Below are positions 9,509 to 22,123 of a stretch of 64,000 nucleotides of DNA, in pieces (the first letter of the stretch is position 1; the number at the start of each line of letters is the position of its first letter). The notes below the pieces were generated by a model. The model worked only from the letters and a program-made list of their open reading frames with translations, made no database searches and was not told the DNA's origin. This DNA comes from Cedecea neteri NBRC 105707 = ATCC 33855 (GTDB taxonomy: Bacteria > Pseudomonadota > Gammaproteobacteria > Enterobacterales > Enterobacteriaceae): the NCBI RefSeq assembly GCF_001571265.1, contig NZ_BCTL01000011.1:1-64000 (forward strand). The letters are read 5' to 3'. Made by a program: the position numbers and the translations under genes.

Positions 9509-11089
9509 ATGAGTTATTTACTTGCACTGGACGCCGGAACGGGCAGTATCCGCGCCGTTATCTTCGATACATCGGGCCAGCAAATCGCCGTTGGCTAGGC
9601 CGAATGGAAGCACCTAAGCGTGACCGACGTACCGGGATCGATGGAATTCGATCTCATCGTCAACTGGCAGCTTGCCTGCCGCTGCATCCGTGAGGCCCTG
9701 CACAAAGCAAATCTCTCGTCTTCAGCAATCAGCGCCGTCTCCTGCTGCTCGATGCGTGAAGGAATTGTGCTTTACGATCGCCACGGCGAACCTATCTGGG
9801 CCTGCGCAAACGTGGACGCCCGCGCCAGCCGCGAAGTGAGCGAGCTGAAAGAGATCCACGACTTCCAGTTTGAGTCTGAGGTGTACCAGGTTTCAGGCCA
9901 GACGCTGGCGCTGAGCGCTATGCCTCGTCTGCTGTGGCTGGCGCATCATCGCCCGGACATCTACCGCCAGGCGTCCACGATCACCATGATCGGCGACTGG
10001 CTGGCGGCTAAACTTTCCGGCGAACTGGCGGTTGATCCTTCTAATGCAGGCACCACCGGCATGCTGGATCTGGCGACCCGCGACTGGCGGCCTGCCCTGC
10101 TCGATATGGCCGGGCTGCGCGCCGACATTCTGTCCCCGGTGAAAGAAACCGGCACCGTGCTGGGTAGCGTAACATCCCAGGCTGCCGAAGAAAGCGGGCT
10201 GCAGAAAGGCACGCCGGTGGTGATGGGCGGCGGCGACGTTCAGCTGGGCTGCCTGGGGCTGGGCATCGTCAGGGCCGGGCAAACGGCGGTGCTGGGCGGC
10301 ACGTTCTGGCAGCAGGTAGTCAATTTGCCGGCGATCAAAACCGATCCAGATATGAACATCCGCATTAACCCGCACGTGATTCACAACATGGTACAGGCGG
10401 AGTCAATTAGTTTCTTCACCGGCCTGACGATGCGCTGGTTCCGGGACGCCTTTTGCGCGGAAGAAAAGCTGCTTGCCGAGCGCCTCGGCGTGGATACCTA
10501 TGCGCTGATGGAAGAGATGGCGGGTCGCGTACCCGCAGGCTCCCACGGCGTGATGCCAATTTTCTCCGACGCCATGCATTTCAAGCAGTGGTATCACGCC
10601 GCACCGTCATTCATTAACCTTTCCATTGACCCCGAGAAGTGCAACAAAGCGACGCTATTCCGCGCCTTAGAGGAGAATGCGGCGATTGTTTCCGCCTGTA
10701 ACCTGGAGCAAATTTCCGGCTTTTCTGGCGTGAAGTTCGACTCGCTCGTCTTCGCCGGGGGAGGTTCCAAAGGCGCGCTGTGGAGCCAGATCCTCAGCGA
10801 TGTCACCGGCCTGCCGGTGCGTGTGCCGGTGATCAAAGAGGCCACGGCGCTGGGCTGCGGCATTGCCGCAGGCGTGGGTGCCGGGCTTTTTGATTCGCTG
10901 GCCAATACCGGCGAGCGTCTGGTGCAGTGGCAGCGGGAGTTCACGCCGAACCCGGCGCACCGCGAGCTTTACGACGAGATGAAGCGCAAGTGGCAAAAGG
11001 TGTATGCCGACCAGTTAACGCTGGTGGACAGCGGCCTGACGACGTCGATGTGGCAGGCGCCGGGGCTTGCACCAAGGGTTGTAGGGTAA
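9509..11089 (+). pseudogene. lsrK: Autoinducer-2 kinase, interrupted by an in-frame amber codon
   Basis: The reading frame from ATG 9509 encodes an FGGY-family kinase of 526 codons, near-identical to E. coli LsrK, which phosphorylates AI-2 in the cytoplasm. It starts [16 protein letters not shown] (the phosphate-1 loop), then reads QIAVG-stop-AEWKHL. Codon 30 is TAG (9596-9598) where the E. coli protein has Gln, so one C-to-T change explains the stop. The frame then stays open to 11089. A restart at ATG 9620 ([11 protein letters not shown]) would give 489 residues lacking the N-terminal phosphate-binding motif, so it should be inactive. A sequencing error or suppressor tRNA is the alternative. 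lsrR and lsrACDB, its usual neighbours, are absent. Confidence 0.88.
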
Positions 11090-11094
11090 TTTTC

Positions 11095-11194
11095 CCCCTC
11101 ACCCCGACCCTCTCCCCAATGGGGCGAAGGGGATTTAGTTAAGTGAGTGGTTTTTTATCCCCTCTCCCTCCCAGGGAGAGGGTTAGGGTGAGGG
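11095..11194. repeat. Dispersed palindromic repeat, copy 2 (composite, after lsrK)
   Basis: Two linked elements follow lsrK. The first is CCCCTCACCCCGACC with a CTCTCCCC/GGGGCGAAGGGG hairpin (11095-11132). The second is CCCCTCTCCCTCCCAGGGAGAGGG followed, with a short gap, by GGGTGAGGG (11159-11194). They may fold separately or as one large hairpin. Both belong to the same family as the repeats at 8.1, 23.4 and 60.5 kb. Confidence 0.75.
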
Positions 11195-11209
11195 TAAAAC
11201 AAGCCACTT

Positions 11210-11225
11210 TGTATCACACTGTATC
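11210..11225 (+). promoter_or_regulatory. TGTATC direct repeat upstream of the hydrolase/two-component operon
   Basis: TGTATC-ACAC-TGTATC repeats with a ten-base period, the spacing used by OmpR-family regulators that bind one DNA face as a tandem dimer. It lies 113 bases before the hydrolase gene. A near copy (TGTATC-GCTC-TGTATG) precedes the dipZ-like gene at 14413. Both probably bind the response regulator encoded between them; this is inference. Confidence 0.5.
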
Positions 11226-11337
11226 CACGACTCCGCCAGATACGCCGCCATGCAAAAAGGGCCGATTGGGAAACACGCCGCCTACATTCCCATGATGTGA
11301 TAGCCGAACACTTTATAACGGCTTCGGAGAAAACATC

Positions 11338-12321
11338 ATGTTCAACAAACTGACCCTGTCTGCGCTGATTGCTCCACTTTCCCTCTCGGTGGTTTTCGCC
11401 TGCCAGGCGGAAGCTGCGGGTTTTGATGTTAATCAGATAAAACAAATCAACGCGGGCGTGCTGAACGTCGGCTATGTCGATCTCGGCCCAAAAGACGGGC
11501 AGCCGGTTATTCTGCTGCACGGCTGGCCCTACGACATCAACAGCTTTGATACGGTTGCGCCTGAACTGGCGAAACAAGGCTACCGGGTTATCGTGCCTAA
11601 CCTGCGCGGCTTCGGCAGCACTCGCTTTCTTTCCGCTGCCACGCCCCGCAATGGTGAACCTGCCGCGCTGGCACAGGATACGGTTGCGCTGATGGACGCG
11701 TTACACATCAAACAGGCCATTTTCGCCGGGTATGACTGGGGCGCACGCACGGCGGATATTGTGGCGGCGCTGCACCCGGATCGTGTCAAAGCGCTGGTGT
11801 CGGTCAGCGGCTATCTGATCAGCAGCCAGGAAGCGGGGAAAAAGCCGCTGCCGCCTCAGGCCGAGCTGCAATGGTGGTATCAGTTCTATTTCGCGACCCC
11901 ACGCGGCGCGGCGGGCTATGAGAAGAACACTCATGATTTCGCCAGACTGATCTGGCAGCAGGCTTCGCCGGGCTGGAAGTTCAGCGACGAAACCTTCAAT
12001 ACCAGCGCCAAATCACTGGATAACCCGGATCACGTCGCTATTACGCTAAGCAACTATCGCTGGCGCCAGGGGCTGGAAAACGGCGAGCAGAAATACGCGG
12101 CGGATGAGAAAAAGCTGGCCGCACTGCCGAACATCACCGTACCGACCATCACCATTGAAGGCGACAACAACGGGGCCCCGCATCCTGCACCGGCAGCGTA
12201 TGCCGCGAAATTTACCGGCAAATATGAACACCGAACCTTCAGCGGAAATATCGGCCACAACCCGCCGCAGGAAGCACCGGAAGCGTTTGTGAAGGCGGTG
12301 GTAGATGCGGGTAAGCTGTAG
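11338..12321 (+). CDS. Exported alpha/beta hydrolase, epoxide-hydrolase-like
   Basis: This 327-residue protein has an N-terminal Sec signal peptide (about residues 1-27, ending CQAEA/AG), so it acts in the periplasm. The hydrolase fold shows the oxyanion motif HGWPYD, the nucleophile elbow GYDWG with Asp133 in place of Ser, and a late catalytic His307 in SGNIGHNPPQE. An Asp nucleophile marks epoxide hydrolases and haloalkane dehalogenases rather than esterases. The substrate is unknown. Only 51 bases separate it from a response regulator gene, so it is probably cotranscribed with the two-component system. A Cys near residue 22 is not in a good lipobox. Confidence 0.8.
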   Translation: MFNKLTLSALIAPLSLSVVFACQAEAAGFDVNQIKQINAGVLNVGYVDLGPKDGQPVILLHGWPYDINSFDTVAPELAKQGYRVIVPNLRGFGSTRFLSAATPRNGEPAALAQDTVALMDALHIKQAIFAGYDWGARTADIVAALHPDRVKALVSVSGYLISSQEAGKKPLPPQAELQWWYQFYFATPRGAAGYEKNTHDFARLIWQQASPGWKFSDETFNTSAKSLDNPDHVAITLSNYRWRQGLENGEQKYAADEKKLAALPNITVPTITIEGDNNGAPHPAPAAYAAKFTGKYEHRTFSGNIGHNPPQEAPEAFVKAVVDAGKL

Positions 12322-12372
12322 TAAAAAAGCTATGCTAGTTTTAGTCTTCACTTTTAGCGCCGGGAGCCCCAG

Positions 12373-13113
12373 GTGGAACATATCGATCATATTCTCGTGG
12401 TGGACGACGACCGCGACATTCGCGAGCTTATCGTCAGCTATCTGGAAAAATCAGGCTACCGGGCAAGCGGCGCGGCAAACGGCAAGGAGATGCGCTCCGT
12501 GCTGGACAAGCAGCACGTCGATTTAGTGGTGCTGGACGTGATGATGCCCGGCGACGACGGGCTGACGCTGTGCCGCCAGCTGCGCAGCGATAAGCACAAA
12601 GACTTACCGATCCTGATGCTGACCGCCAGAAATGAAGATAGCGACCGGATCCTCGGCCTTGAAATGGGCGCTGACGACTACGTAGTCAAACCTTTTGTCG
12701 CCCGCGAACTGCTGGCGCGGATCAAGGCGATCCTTCGTCGCTTCCGCGCGTTGCCGCCCAATTTGCAGGTGACCGAAGCGGGCAGGATCATCGCTTTTGG
12801 CGAGTGGCAGCTTGATACTTCGGCACGGCATCTGATCGATTTACAAGGCACCATCGTTGCCCTCAGCGGCGCGGAATATCGCCTGCTGCGCGTATTTTTG
12901 GATCATCCGCAGCGTGTGCTGACGCGAGATCAGCTGCTAAACCTGACGCAAGGCCGCGACGCCGAGCTGTTCGAACGCTCTATCGATTTGCTCGTCAGCC
13001 GCGTGCGCCAGCGCCTAAACGAAGATGCGCGGACTCCGGCCTACATCAAAACCGTGCGTAGCGAAGGCTATGTGCTTTCCGTGCCCGTGACGATCGTTGA
13101 GGCGCGAGAATGA
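12373..13113 (+). CDS. OmpR/PhoB-family response regulator
   Basis: This 246-residue regulator begins with GTG after a GGGAG site. The receiver domain has the acidic DDD cluster at residues 11-13, phospho-acceptor Asp55 (VVLDVMMPG), the switch Thr in MLTAR and Lys in VVKPF. The C-terminal winged helix (about 135-240) contains LSGAEYRLLRVFLDHP and RSIDLLVSRVRQRL, and ends KTVRSEGYVLSVP. It overlaps the histidine kinase gene by four bases. The family usually binds paired direct repeats, which fits the TGTATC repeats in front of the hydrolase and the dipZ-like gene. The signal is unknown. Confidence 0.9.
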   Translation: MEHIDHILVVDDDRDIRELIVSYLEKSGYRASGAANGKEMRSVLDKQHVDLVVLDVMMPGDDGLTLCRQLRSDKHKDLPILMLTARNEDSDRILGLEMGADDYVVKPFVARELLARIKAILRRFRALPPNLQVTEAGRIIAFGEWQLDTSARHLIDLQGTIVALSGAEYRLLRVFLDHPQRVLTRDQLLNLTQGRDAELFERSIDLLVSRVRQRLNEDARTPAYIKTVRSEGYVLSVPVTIVEARE

Positions 13114-14411
13114 GGCTGTGGCCCCGAACTCTGCTGTCCCGGCTGTTTCTTATCGTTCTCGTCGGCCTGCTGCTGGCTAACGGCCTGACCCTGGCGCTGA
13201 CCACTCTTGAGCGAATGAATAGCGCCCGCAGCGTGATGCTGGATAACCTGCAAAACAACGTTTCCACCAGCGTGGCTATCCTCGACAAGCTACCGGCCAA
13301 TGAGCGCCCAGCCTGGCTGGAGCGGCTCGCCCGGGAAAATTATCACTACATTCTTGGATCGGGTACGCCAGGTAAACCGCCTGCCGACGAACGTTCGAAA
13401 GATGCCATCGCGTCCCTGAAAGAGGCGCTGGGAGAGAGCTACAGGCTGACTTTCACCGCCATTCCCGGCATGCGCTCCCATATTCAGGCCCATTTGACGC
13501 TGGCCGACGGCTCGCCGCTGACTATCGATCTCACGCCGCGTATGCCGCCGATTGAAAGCTGGCTGCCGGTGGTGATTGCTATTCAGCTGGTGCTGCTGGC
13601 GCTTTGTGCGTGGTTTGCCGTGCGCCAGGTGGTACTGCCGTTTACCCGCTTTACCCGCGCCGTTGAAGCGCTGGAGCCGGCCAGCACAAGCCCGACTGCG
13701 ATGCAGGAAAGCGGCCCAATTGAGGTTGAACACGCGGCAAAAGCATTTAACGCAATGCAGGCCAGGATCCAGGGGCACCTGAAAGAGCGCACTCAGATCC
13801 TGGCGTCTATTTCACATGACCTGCAGACGCCGATCACCCGCATGAAGCTTCGCCTTGAGATGAGCGATGAGCCGGAGCTGCGCGACAAACTGATGCAGGA
13901 TCTGGATAACATGACGCATCTGGTGCGCGAGGGGATCGCCTATGCACGATCGTCGGAAAGCCTGGAAGAGACGCCGCAGCGCCTTGAGCTTCGGGCTTTT
14001 GTGGACAGCATTGCCTGCGACTATCAGGACGTTGGTAAAGCGGTGACGTTTGCCGCCCCGGAAGTGACAATCCCGCTCTCGACCCGCCCCCAGGCGCTGC
14101 GTCGTATCCTGACCAACCTGCTGGATAACGCACTGAAGTTTGGCACCGCCGCTGAAGTCAGCCTGAGCAAAGAAGCAAGTCAGGTCACGCTGACGGTTGC
14201 CGATAACGGGCCGGGGATCCCAGAAGATGAACTGGACGCTGTTTTACAGCCTTTTTACCGCGTGGAAAGTTCCAGAAACCGCGACACCGGCGGCACCGGG
14301 CTTGGGCTGGCGATTGCCGCCCAGCTTGTCGGTCAGTTAGGCGGAAAATTAACGCTGACTAACCAGCCGCAGGGCGGTTTGAAAGCCAGCATCACGCTGC
14401 CTGTAGCCTGA
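13110..14411 (+). CDS. Membrane sensor histidine kinase
   Basis: This 433-residue EnvZ-like kinase partners the regulator it overlaps. It has TM1 near residues 10-30, a periplasmic sensor of about 120 residues, TM2 near 150-175, then HAMP. The dimerisation helix carries the phospho-acceptor His236 in ASISHDLQTPITRMK. The ATPase domain shows N-box LTNLLDNALKFG, G1 VADNGPGIP, F-box LQPFYRVE and G2 GGTGLGLAI, so all boxes are intact. The periplasmic domain is not one I recognise. The nearby exported hydrolase and dipZ-like gene suggest an envelope or redox signal. Confidence 0.9.
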   Translation: MRLWPRTLLSRLFLIVLVGLLLANGLTLALTTLERMNSARSVMLDNLQNNVSTSVAILDKLPANERPAWLERLARENYHYILGSGTPGKPPADERSKDAIASLKEALGESYRLTFTAIPGMRSHIQAHLTLADGSPLTIDLTPRMPPIESWLPVVIAIQLVLLALCAWFAVRQVVLPFTRFTRAVEALEPASTSPTAMQESGPIEVEHAAKAFNAMQARIQGHLKERTQILASISHDLQTPITRMKLRLEMSDEPELRDKLMQDLDNMTHLVREGIAYARSSESLEETPQRLELRAFVDSIACDYQDVGKAVTFAAPEVTIPLSTRPQALRRILTNLLDNALKFGTAAEVSLSKEASQVTLTVADNGPGIPEDELDAVLQPFYRVESSRNRDTGGTGLGLAIAAQLVGQLGGKLTLTNQPQGGLKASITLPVA

Positions 14412-14412
14412 T

Positions 14413-14428
14413 TGTATCGCTCTGTATG
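14413..14428 (+). promoter_or_regulatory. TGTATC direct repeat upstream of the dipZ-like gene
   Basis: TGTATC-GCTC-TGTATG has the same ten-base period as the repeat at 11210, and begins directly after the kinase stop codon. It lies 111 bases before the dipZ-like start, almost the same distance as the first copy from its gene, supporting a shared regulator. Confidence 0.5.
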
Positions 14429-14539
14429 CGACTGAGTAGTCGACAAACAAACTGACAATCAGGACGGTTTTCCCACACATCACGAACACATCAGGCGGGT
14501 TAAATACCCTGAAATCATCCTGTAACCGTGAGGTGTGTT

Positions 14540-15730
14540 ATGCCCGTTCTGATTGCCTTTCTTGGCGGTATGCTCAGTTTATTAAGTCCCTGTACGCTGC
14601 CCGTCATCCCTCTGCTTTTCGCTGCATTTCGCGGCAATAAACGCCAAATCCTCGCCCTGCTTGCCGGTATGGTAACCATGTTTACCGCCGTAGCTTTGCT
14701 GGTCGGCGCTGCCGGGGAGTGGATCGTGCAGGCCACGCTCGTTGGCCGCTGGATTGCGCTGGCGATGCTGGCGCTTGCCGCGCTCACGCTTATCTTCCCC
14801 GCGCTTGCCGAACGGCTGATGCGTCCGGCGATGCAGGTGGGGAATGCAATCAACAACCAAAGCTACCGCGCACGCGGCACGCTGTCGGCGTTTCTGGCCG
14901 GGCTTGCGGTGGGGCTGCTTTGGTCGCCCTGCGCGGGACCTATTTTGGGCGCCATTCTTGGCATTGGCCTGTCCGGCTCTTCGACGGTCACCACCGGCCT
15001 GCTGCTCGCGGCCTACGGCAGCGGCTGCGCGCTGATGCTGGCGCTGCTGTGGTTCTGCGGTCACCGGCTGCTGGCTCGCCTGCGTGAGAAAATGGCGCTG
15101 ATGGCGCAGCTTCGGCGTGTGGCGGGCGTAGCGATGCTGGCCACGGTGGCGTTTATCGCCTCGGGCACCACGGCGGTGCTGCAAAACACCAACGGCTTCG
15201 GCGCGAAGCTGGAGCAACACCTGCTGGCGCTTTCTCCAACCGCTGCGCCAGCACCGAAGCTGCAGCCTGCTGTGGATCCCGCGCCCACCAGCGCAATGCC
15301 GCCACTTTCCGGGGGAACCGCATGGATTAATAGCCCGCCGCTGACGCCCGAGTCGCTGAAAGGCAAAGTCGTGCTCATCGACTTCTGGACTTTCGATTGC
15401 ATTAACTGCCAGCACGCACTGCCGCACGTCCGCGAATGGGCCAACAAGTATAAAGATCAGGGCCTGGTGGTGATTGGCGTTCATACGCCGGAGTACCCGT
15501 GGGAGAAAGATCTCGATTCGGTGAAAAAGGCGGTAGGCAAATGGCAGCTGCCTTACCCGGTCGTCACCGATAATAACTACCAGATCTGGAACGCCTTCGG
15601 TAACCAGTACTGGCCTGCCCATTATTATTTCGACGCTCGCGGGCAGCTGCGCAATGTCTCCTTCGGCGAGGGTAATTACGAGCAGCAGGAGCAGGTTATT
15701 CAGAAGCTGCTGAAGGAGGCTCGCGCCTGA
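14540..15730 (+). CDS. DipZ-like thiol-disulfide transporter: CcdA membrane domain fused to thioredoxin-like domain
   Basis: This 396-residue membrane protein has an N-terminal DsbD/CcdA domain (about residues 1-210) with two conserved cysteines, LSPCTLP near residue 16 and WSPCAGP near 133, which move electrons across the inner membrane. A Pro/Ala linker (TAAPAPKLQPAVDPAPT) leads to a periplasmic thioredoxin-like domain with the CxxC motif in FDCINC. This is the DipZ arrangement, shorter than DsbD because the N-terminal immunoglobulin-like domain is missing. The ATG at 14540 sits six bases after GAGG; an upstream in-frame GTG lacks a site. Likely role: reducing or oxidising envelope thiols under control of the adjacent two-component system. 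Confidence 0.85.
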   Translation: MPVLIAFLGGMLSLLSPCTLPVIPLLFAAFRGNKRQILALLAGMVTMFTAVALLVGAAGEWIVQATLVGRWIALAMLALAALTLIFPALAERLMRPAMQVGNAINNQSYRARGTLSAFLAGLAVGLLWSPCAGPILGAILGIGLSGSSTVTTGLLLAAYGSGCALMLALLWFCGHRLLARLREKMALMAQLRRVAGVAMLATVAFIASGTTAVLQNTNGFGAKLEQHLLALSPTAAPAPKLQPAVDPAPTSAMPPLSGGTAWINSPPLTPESLKGKVVLIDFWTFDCINCQHALPHVREWANKYKDQGLVVIGVHTPEYPWEKDLDSVKKAVGKWQLPYPVVTDNNYQIWNAFGNQYWPAHYYFDARGQLRNVSFGEGNYEQQEQVIQKLLKEARA

Positions 15731-15841
15731 TTTTTCTTTCGGGGAGGCGGGAATATGACGCTCATCACATTCGCCGCACTCCCCTTTTCCCTTTTGCCCC
15801 GCGACGGCTAAATTAGAACTCATCCGACCACATAACAATAA

Positions 15842-19014
<3,173 letters not shown>

Positions 19015-19098
19015 CGGCCCTCCTGGATGGTAAAGTTTGGTGATATCCCCATAGCGGGGGCGAGAGTATACCTTTTTTTCCTTCAACCTGAGACAAGC

Positions 19099-19599
19099 AT
19101 GAGCGAACTGATTTATTTAAGCGGCTATCCGGAGCATTTGCTCTCGCAGGTGCGTACCCTGATTAGCGAGCAGCGCCTGGGCGCGGTGCTGGAAAAACGC
19201 TACCCGCAGGGGCACAACATCGCGACCGATAAAGCGCTTTACGCTTACACTCAGGAGTTGAAAAGCCAGTTTCTGCGCAACGCCCCGCCGATAAATAAAG
19301 TCGCCTATGACAACAAAATCCACGTGCTGAATAACGCGCTGGGGCTGCATACCGCGATTTCCCGCGTGCAGGGCAACAAATTAAAAGCTAAGGCGGAAAT
19401 TCGCGTAGCAACCGTGTTTCGCACCGCCCCAGAAGCCTTTCTGCGCATGATAGTGGTTCACGAACTGGCGCATCTTAAGGAGAAGGATCACAACAAAGCG
19501 TTTTACTCCTTGTGCTGTCATATGGAACCGCAGTATCACCAGTTAGAATTCGATACACGACTTTGGCTTACGCAGTTGGCGCTTAGCGGCGCGGCTTGA
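19099..19599 (+). CDS. ygjP: YgjP-family metal-dependent hydrolase
   Basis: This 166-residue protein is a close match to E. coli YgjP (DUF45/M48-like metallopeptidase family). The zinc motif HELAH with a following KEKDHNKAF segment lies near residues 120-135, where the downstream His would be the third ligand. The physiological substrate is not established. The ATG at 19099 matches the E. coli start; the frame extends upstream into the divergent rlmG promoter region and was trimmed. Confidence 0.9.
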   Translation: MSELIYLSGYPEHLLSQVRTLISEQRLGAVLEKRYPQGHNIATDKALYAYTQELKSQFLRNAPPINKVAYDNKIHVLNNALGLHTAISRVQGNKLKAKAEIRVATVFRTAPEAFLRMIVVHELAHLKEKDHNKAFYSLCCHMEPQYHQLEFDTRLWLTQLALSGAA

Positions 19600-19648
19600 T
19601 AATGCCTCCGATTTATTGATTATCGACTTCCGGAGAATGCACCCGTTT

Positions 19649-20647
19649 ATGATACGTTTCGCTGTGATTGGAACCAACTGGATCACCCGCCAGTTCGTGG
19701 ATGCCGCCCATGAGAGCGGTAAATATAAGCTGACTGCGGTGTATTCCCGCAGCCTCGAGCAGGCGCAGACCTTCGCCAACGATTATCCGGTCGAACACCT
19801 GTTTACTTCTCTGGATGAGCTGGCGAAGAGCGATGTTATCGACGCGGTGTATATTGCCAGCCCGAACTCGCTGCACGGCCCGCAGAGCCTGCTGTTCCTC
19901 AGCCATAAAAAACACGTTATCTGCGAGAAGCCCCTGGCCTCTAATCTTGCGGAAGTCGAAGCGGCTATCGCCTGCGCCCGTGAAAATCAGGTGGTGCTGT
20001 TCGAGGCGTTTAAAACCGCCAGCCTGCCAAACTTTATTACGCTGCAGCAGGCGCTGCCGAAGGTGGGGAAAATCCGCAAGGTGCTGCTCAACTACTGCCA
20101 GTATTCTTCGCGCTACCAGCGCTACCTGGACGGAGAGAACCCGAACACCTTTAACCCGGCGTTTTCCAACGGCTCGATCATGGACATCGGTTTCTACGTG
20201 CTGGCCTCAGCGGCTGCATTGTGGGGTGAACCGCACTCCGTTCACGCTACGGCTTCCCTGCTGGACAGCGGCGTGGACGCTCACGGCACCGTTCAGCTGA
20301 ACTACGGCGATTTCGACGTCACCCTGATGCATTCCAAAGTGAGCGACTCGACGATCCCAAGCGAAATCCAGGGCGAAGCCGGTTCGCTGGTGATCGAAAA
20401 AATCTCCGAATGCCAGCGCGTCACATTCATTCCACGCGGCGGCAAACCTCAGGATCTGAGCCTGCCACAGCATATCAATACTATGCTGTACGAAGCGGAG
20501 ACGTTTGCCCGCCTGGTGGAAGAGAATGAGGTCAATCACGCCGGGCTGGTGACATCCCGCATCACGTCGGCGCTGGCAACCGAGATTCGCCGCCAGACCG
20601 GGGTGAAGTTCCCGGCGGACGATGTGAGCCAGCAGGCCACGGCATAA
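19649..20647 (+). CDS. ygjR: Gfo/Idh/MocA-family NAD(P)-dependent oxidoreductase
   Basis: This 332-residue predicted sugar-type dehydrogenase has an N-terminal Rossmann fold (FAVIGTNWITRQF), the family motif EKPLASN near residue 95 and a C-terminal alpha/beta substrate domain. It matches E. coli YgjR. The substrate is unknown. The start at 19649 (IRFAVIG) follows homology, although its GGAG site is 13 bases away; the in-frame ATG at 19637 is too close to that site. It lies just before the alx riboswitch, likely in a separate transcription unit. Confidence 0.88.
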   Translation: MIRFAVIGTNWITRQFVDAAHESGKYKLTAVYSRSLEQAQTFANDYPVEHLFTSLDELAKSDVIDAVYIASPNSLHGPQSLLFLSHKKHVICEKPLASNLAEVEAAIACARENQVVLFEAFKTASLPNFITLQQALPKVGKIRKVLLNYCQYSSRYQRYLDGENPNTFNPAFSNGSIMDIGFYVLASAAALWGEPHSVHATASLLDSGVDAHGTVQLNYGDFDVTLMHSKVSDSTIPSEIQGEAGSLVIEKISECQRVTFIPRGGKPQDLSLPQHINTMLYEAETFARLVEENEVNHAGLVTSRITSALATEIRRQTGVKFPADDVSQQATA

Positions 20648-20710
20648 AGTATTTGCAGAAAACCAGGTGCCAAATATTGACCAAAGCCGTTGCTTGTCAT
20701 ATTTTGTTAC

Positions 20711-20888
20711 CTGCAAAGGGGAGTAACTTCATTGCCGGTTAATCGTCATTACGATGCGAAAGCATCCGGTTGCCGGGCGACGTGAAAACGTCGTAAGTGA
20801 GACCTTGCCGGAAGGCGAGATCCCTGTTGCAAGCGAAAGCGGCTGGCGTCTTCTGATGTTGGCCGTTTTTGTTTTCAAGGAATCTCAT
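20711..20888 (+). ncRNA. yybP-ykoY manganese riboswitch (alx leader)
   Basis: The leader shows the hallmark pieces in order: AAAGGGGAGTA (20716-20726), the GATGCGAAAGCATCCGG hairpin (20753-20769), GAGACCTTGCCGGAAGGCG (20800-20818) and a U-rich 3' hairpin (about 20841-20873) ending just before the alx AAGGA site. This is the Mn2+-binding yybP-ykoY class, which in E. coli alx also responds to alkaline pH. Binding metal favours translation and/or read-through. Confidence 0.93.
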
Positions 20889-20889
20889 T

Positions 20890-21858
20890 ATGCATACTGT
20901 CGGTACTCCGCTGCTCTGGGGCAGCTTCGCCGTCGTGGTCGCCATCATGCTGGCGATCGATCTGCTGGTTCAGGGCCGCCGTGGCTCGCAAACCATGTCA
21001 ATGAAGCAGGCGGCCGTCTGGTCGCTGGTCTGGGTTTCACTTTCCCTGCTGTTTAATCTCGCCTTTTGGTGGTACCTCAGCGGCACCGCTGGCCGCGAAG
21101 TGGCGGACACTCAGGCGCTGGCTTTCCTCACCGGTTATCTGATTGAAAAAGCCCTGGCGGTCGATAACGTCTTCGTCTGGCTGATGCTGTTCAGCTACTT
21201 TGCCGTGCCTGCCGCGCTGCAGCGGCGAGTGCTGGTCTATGGCGTACTTGGCGCCATCGTGCTGAGAACCATCATGATCTTCGGCGGCAGCTGGCTGATT
21301 ACCCAGTTCGAATGGCTGCTGTATGTGTTTGGTGCCTTCCTGCTATTTACCGGGATTAAGATGGCGCTGGCGAAGGAAGATGACACCGGGATCGGCGATA
21401 AGCCGCTGGTGCGCTGGCTGCGCGGCCACTTGCGCATGACCGATAAGATCGAGAACGAACGTTTCTTCGTCCGCCAGAACGGCCTGCTGTACGCTACGCC
21501 GCTACTGCTGGTGCTGATTCTGGTGGAGCTGAGCGACGTGATTTTCGCGGTCGACAGCATTCCGGCGATCTTCGCGGTGACCACCGACCCGTTCATCGTG
21601 CTGACGTCTAACCTGTTCGCAATTCTCGGCCTGCGCGCCATGTACTTCCTGCTGGCCGGCGTGGCGGAACGCTTCTCAATGCTGAAGTATGGTCTGTCGA
21701 TTATCCTGGTGTTTATCGGCGTGAAGATGCTGATCGTCGATTTCTACCATATCCCAATCGCCGTTTCGCTGGGTGTGGTAGGCGGCATTCTGGCGGGTAC
21801 GCTGATTATCAACGCCTGGGTGAACCACCGTAACGACCAGAAGAAGTCGGCGGAGTAA
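20890..21858 (+). CDS. alx: TerC-family inner-membrane protein Alx (manganese homeostasis)
   Basis: This 322-residue polytopic membrane protein of the TerC family is nearly identical to E. coli Alx. The acidic intramembrane motifs [10 protein letters not shown] and [14 protein letters not shown], typical of metal transport, are present. It is thought to export manganese and responds to high pH. The ATG at 20890 ([10 protein letters not shown]) follows AAGGA with good spacing; the upstream in-frame ATG at 20869 lies in the riboswitch. A terminator follows directly. Confidence 0.94.
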   Translation: MHTVGTPLLWGSFAVVVAIMLAIDLLVQGRRGSQTMSMKQAAVWSLVWVSLSLLFNLAFWWYLSGTAGREVADTQALAFLTGYLIEKALAVDNVFVWLMLFSYFAVPAALQRRVLVYGVLGAIVLRTIMIFGGSWLITQFEWLLYVFGAFLLFTGIKMALAKEDDTGIGDKPLVRWLRGHLRMTDKIENERFFVRQNGLLYATPLLLVLILVELSDVIFAVDSIPAIFAVTTDPFIVLTSNLFAILGLRAMYFLLAGVAERFSMLKYGLSIILVFIGVKMLIVDFYHIPIAVSLGVVGGILAGTLIINAWVNHRNDQKKSAE

Positions 21859-21874
21859 GCCAACATCTCTGCGT

Positions 21875-21900
21875 AAAAAAGGGGCGTAATGCCCCTTTTA
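21875..21900 (+). terminator. Rho-independent terminator of alx
   Basis: A GGGGC-GTAAT-GCCCC hairpin flanked by A-run and TTTT lies 17 bases after the alx stop. No other gene uses it. Confidence 0.85.
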
Positions 21901-22123
21901 CGTTCTGGCAATCCGCCATCGCATCAAACTGCCGAATATGTCACAAGAATGTTAATGATCAGTTGCGAAATCTAACGCTGAACGCAATTCCAGCTTGAAA
22001 TGCTTTTTCCTTCACCGCTTTTCCTTATACTCACCGGGCAAACACATTTTCTTACAACCGCCCAGACGTAGCTCACTACGCACGCGGTACAGCTCGACAT
22101 CACTGAAACACAGGAAGGTATTC

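Noticed and set aside
9596-9598. Recoded TAG (pyrrolysine or programmed read-through) in lsrK
   Set aside because: Enterobacteria lack pyrrolysine machinery, and the position is Gln in E. coli LsrK; a nonsense mutation is simpler.
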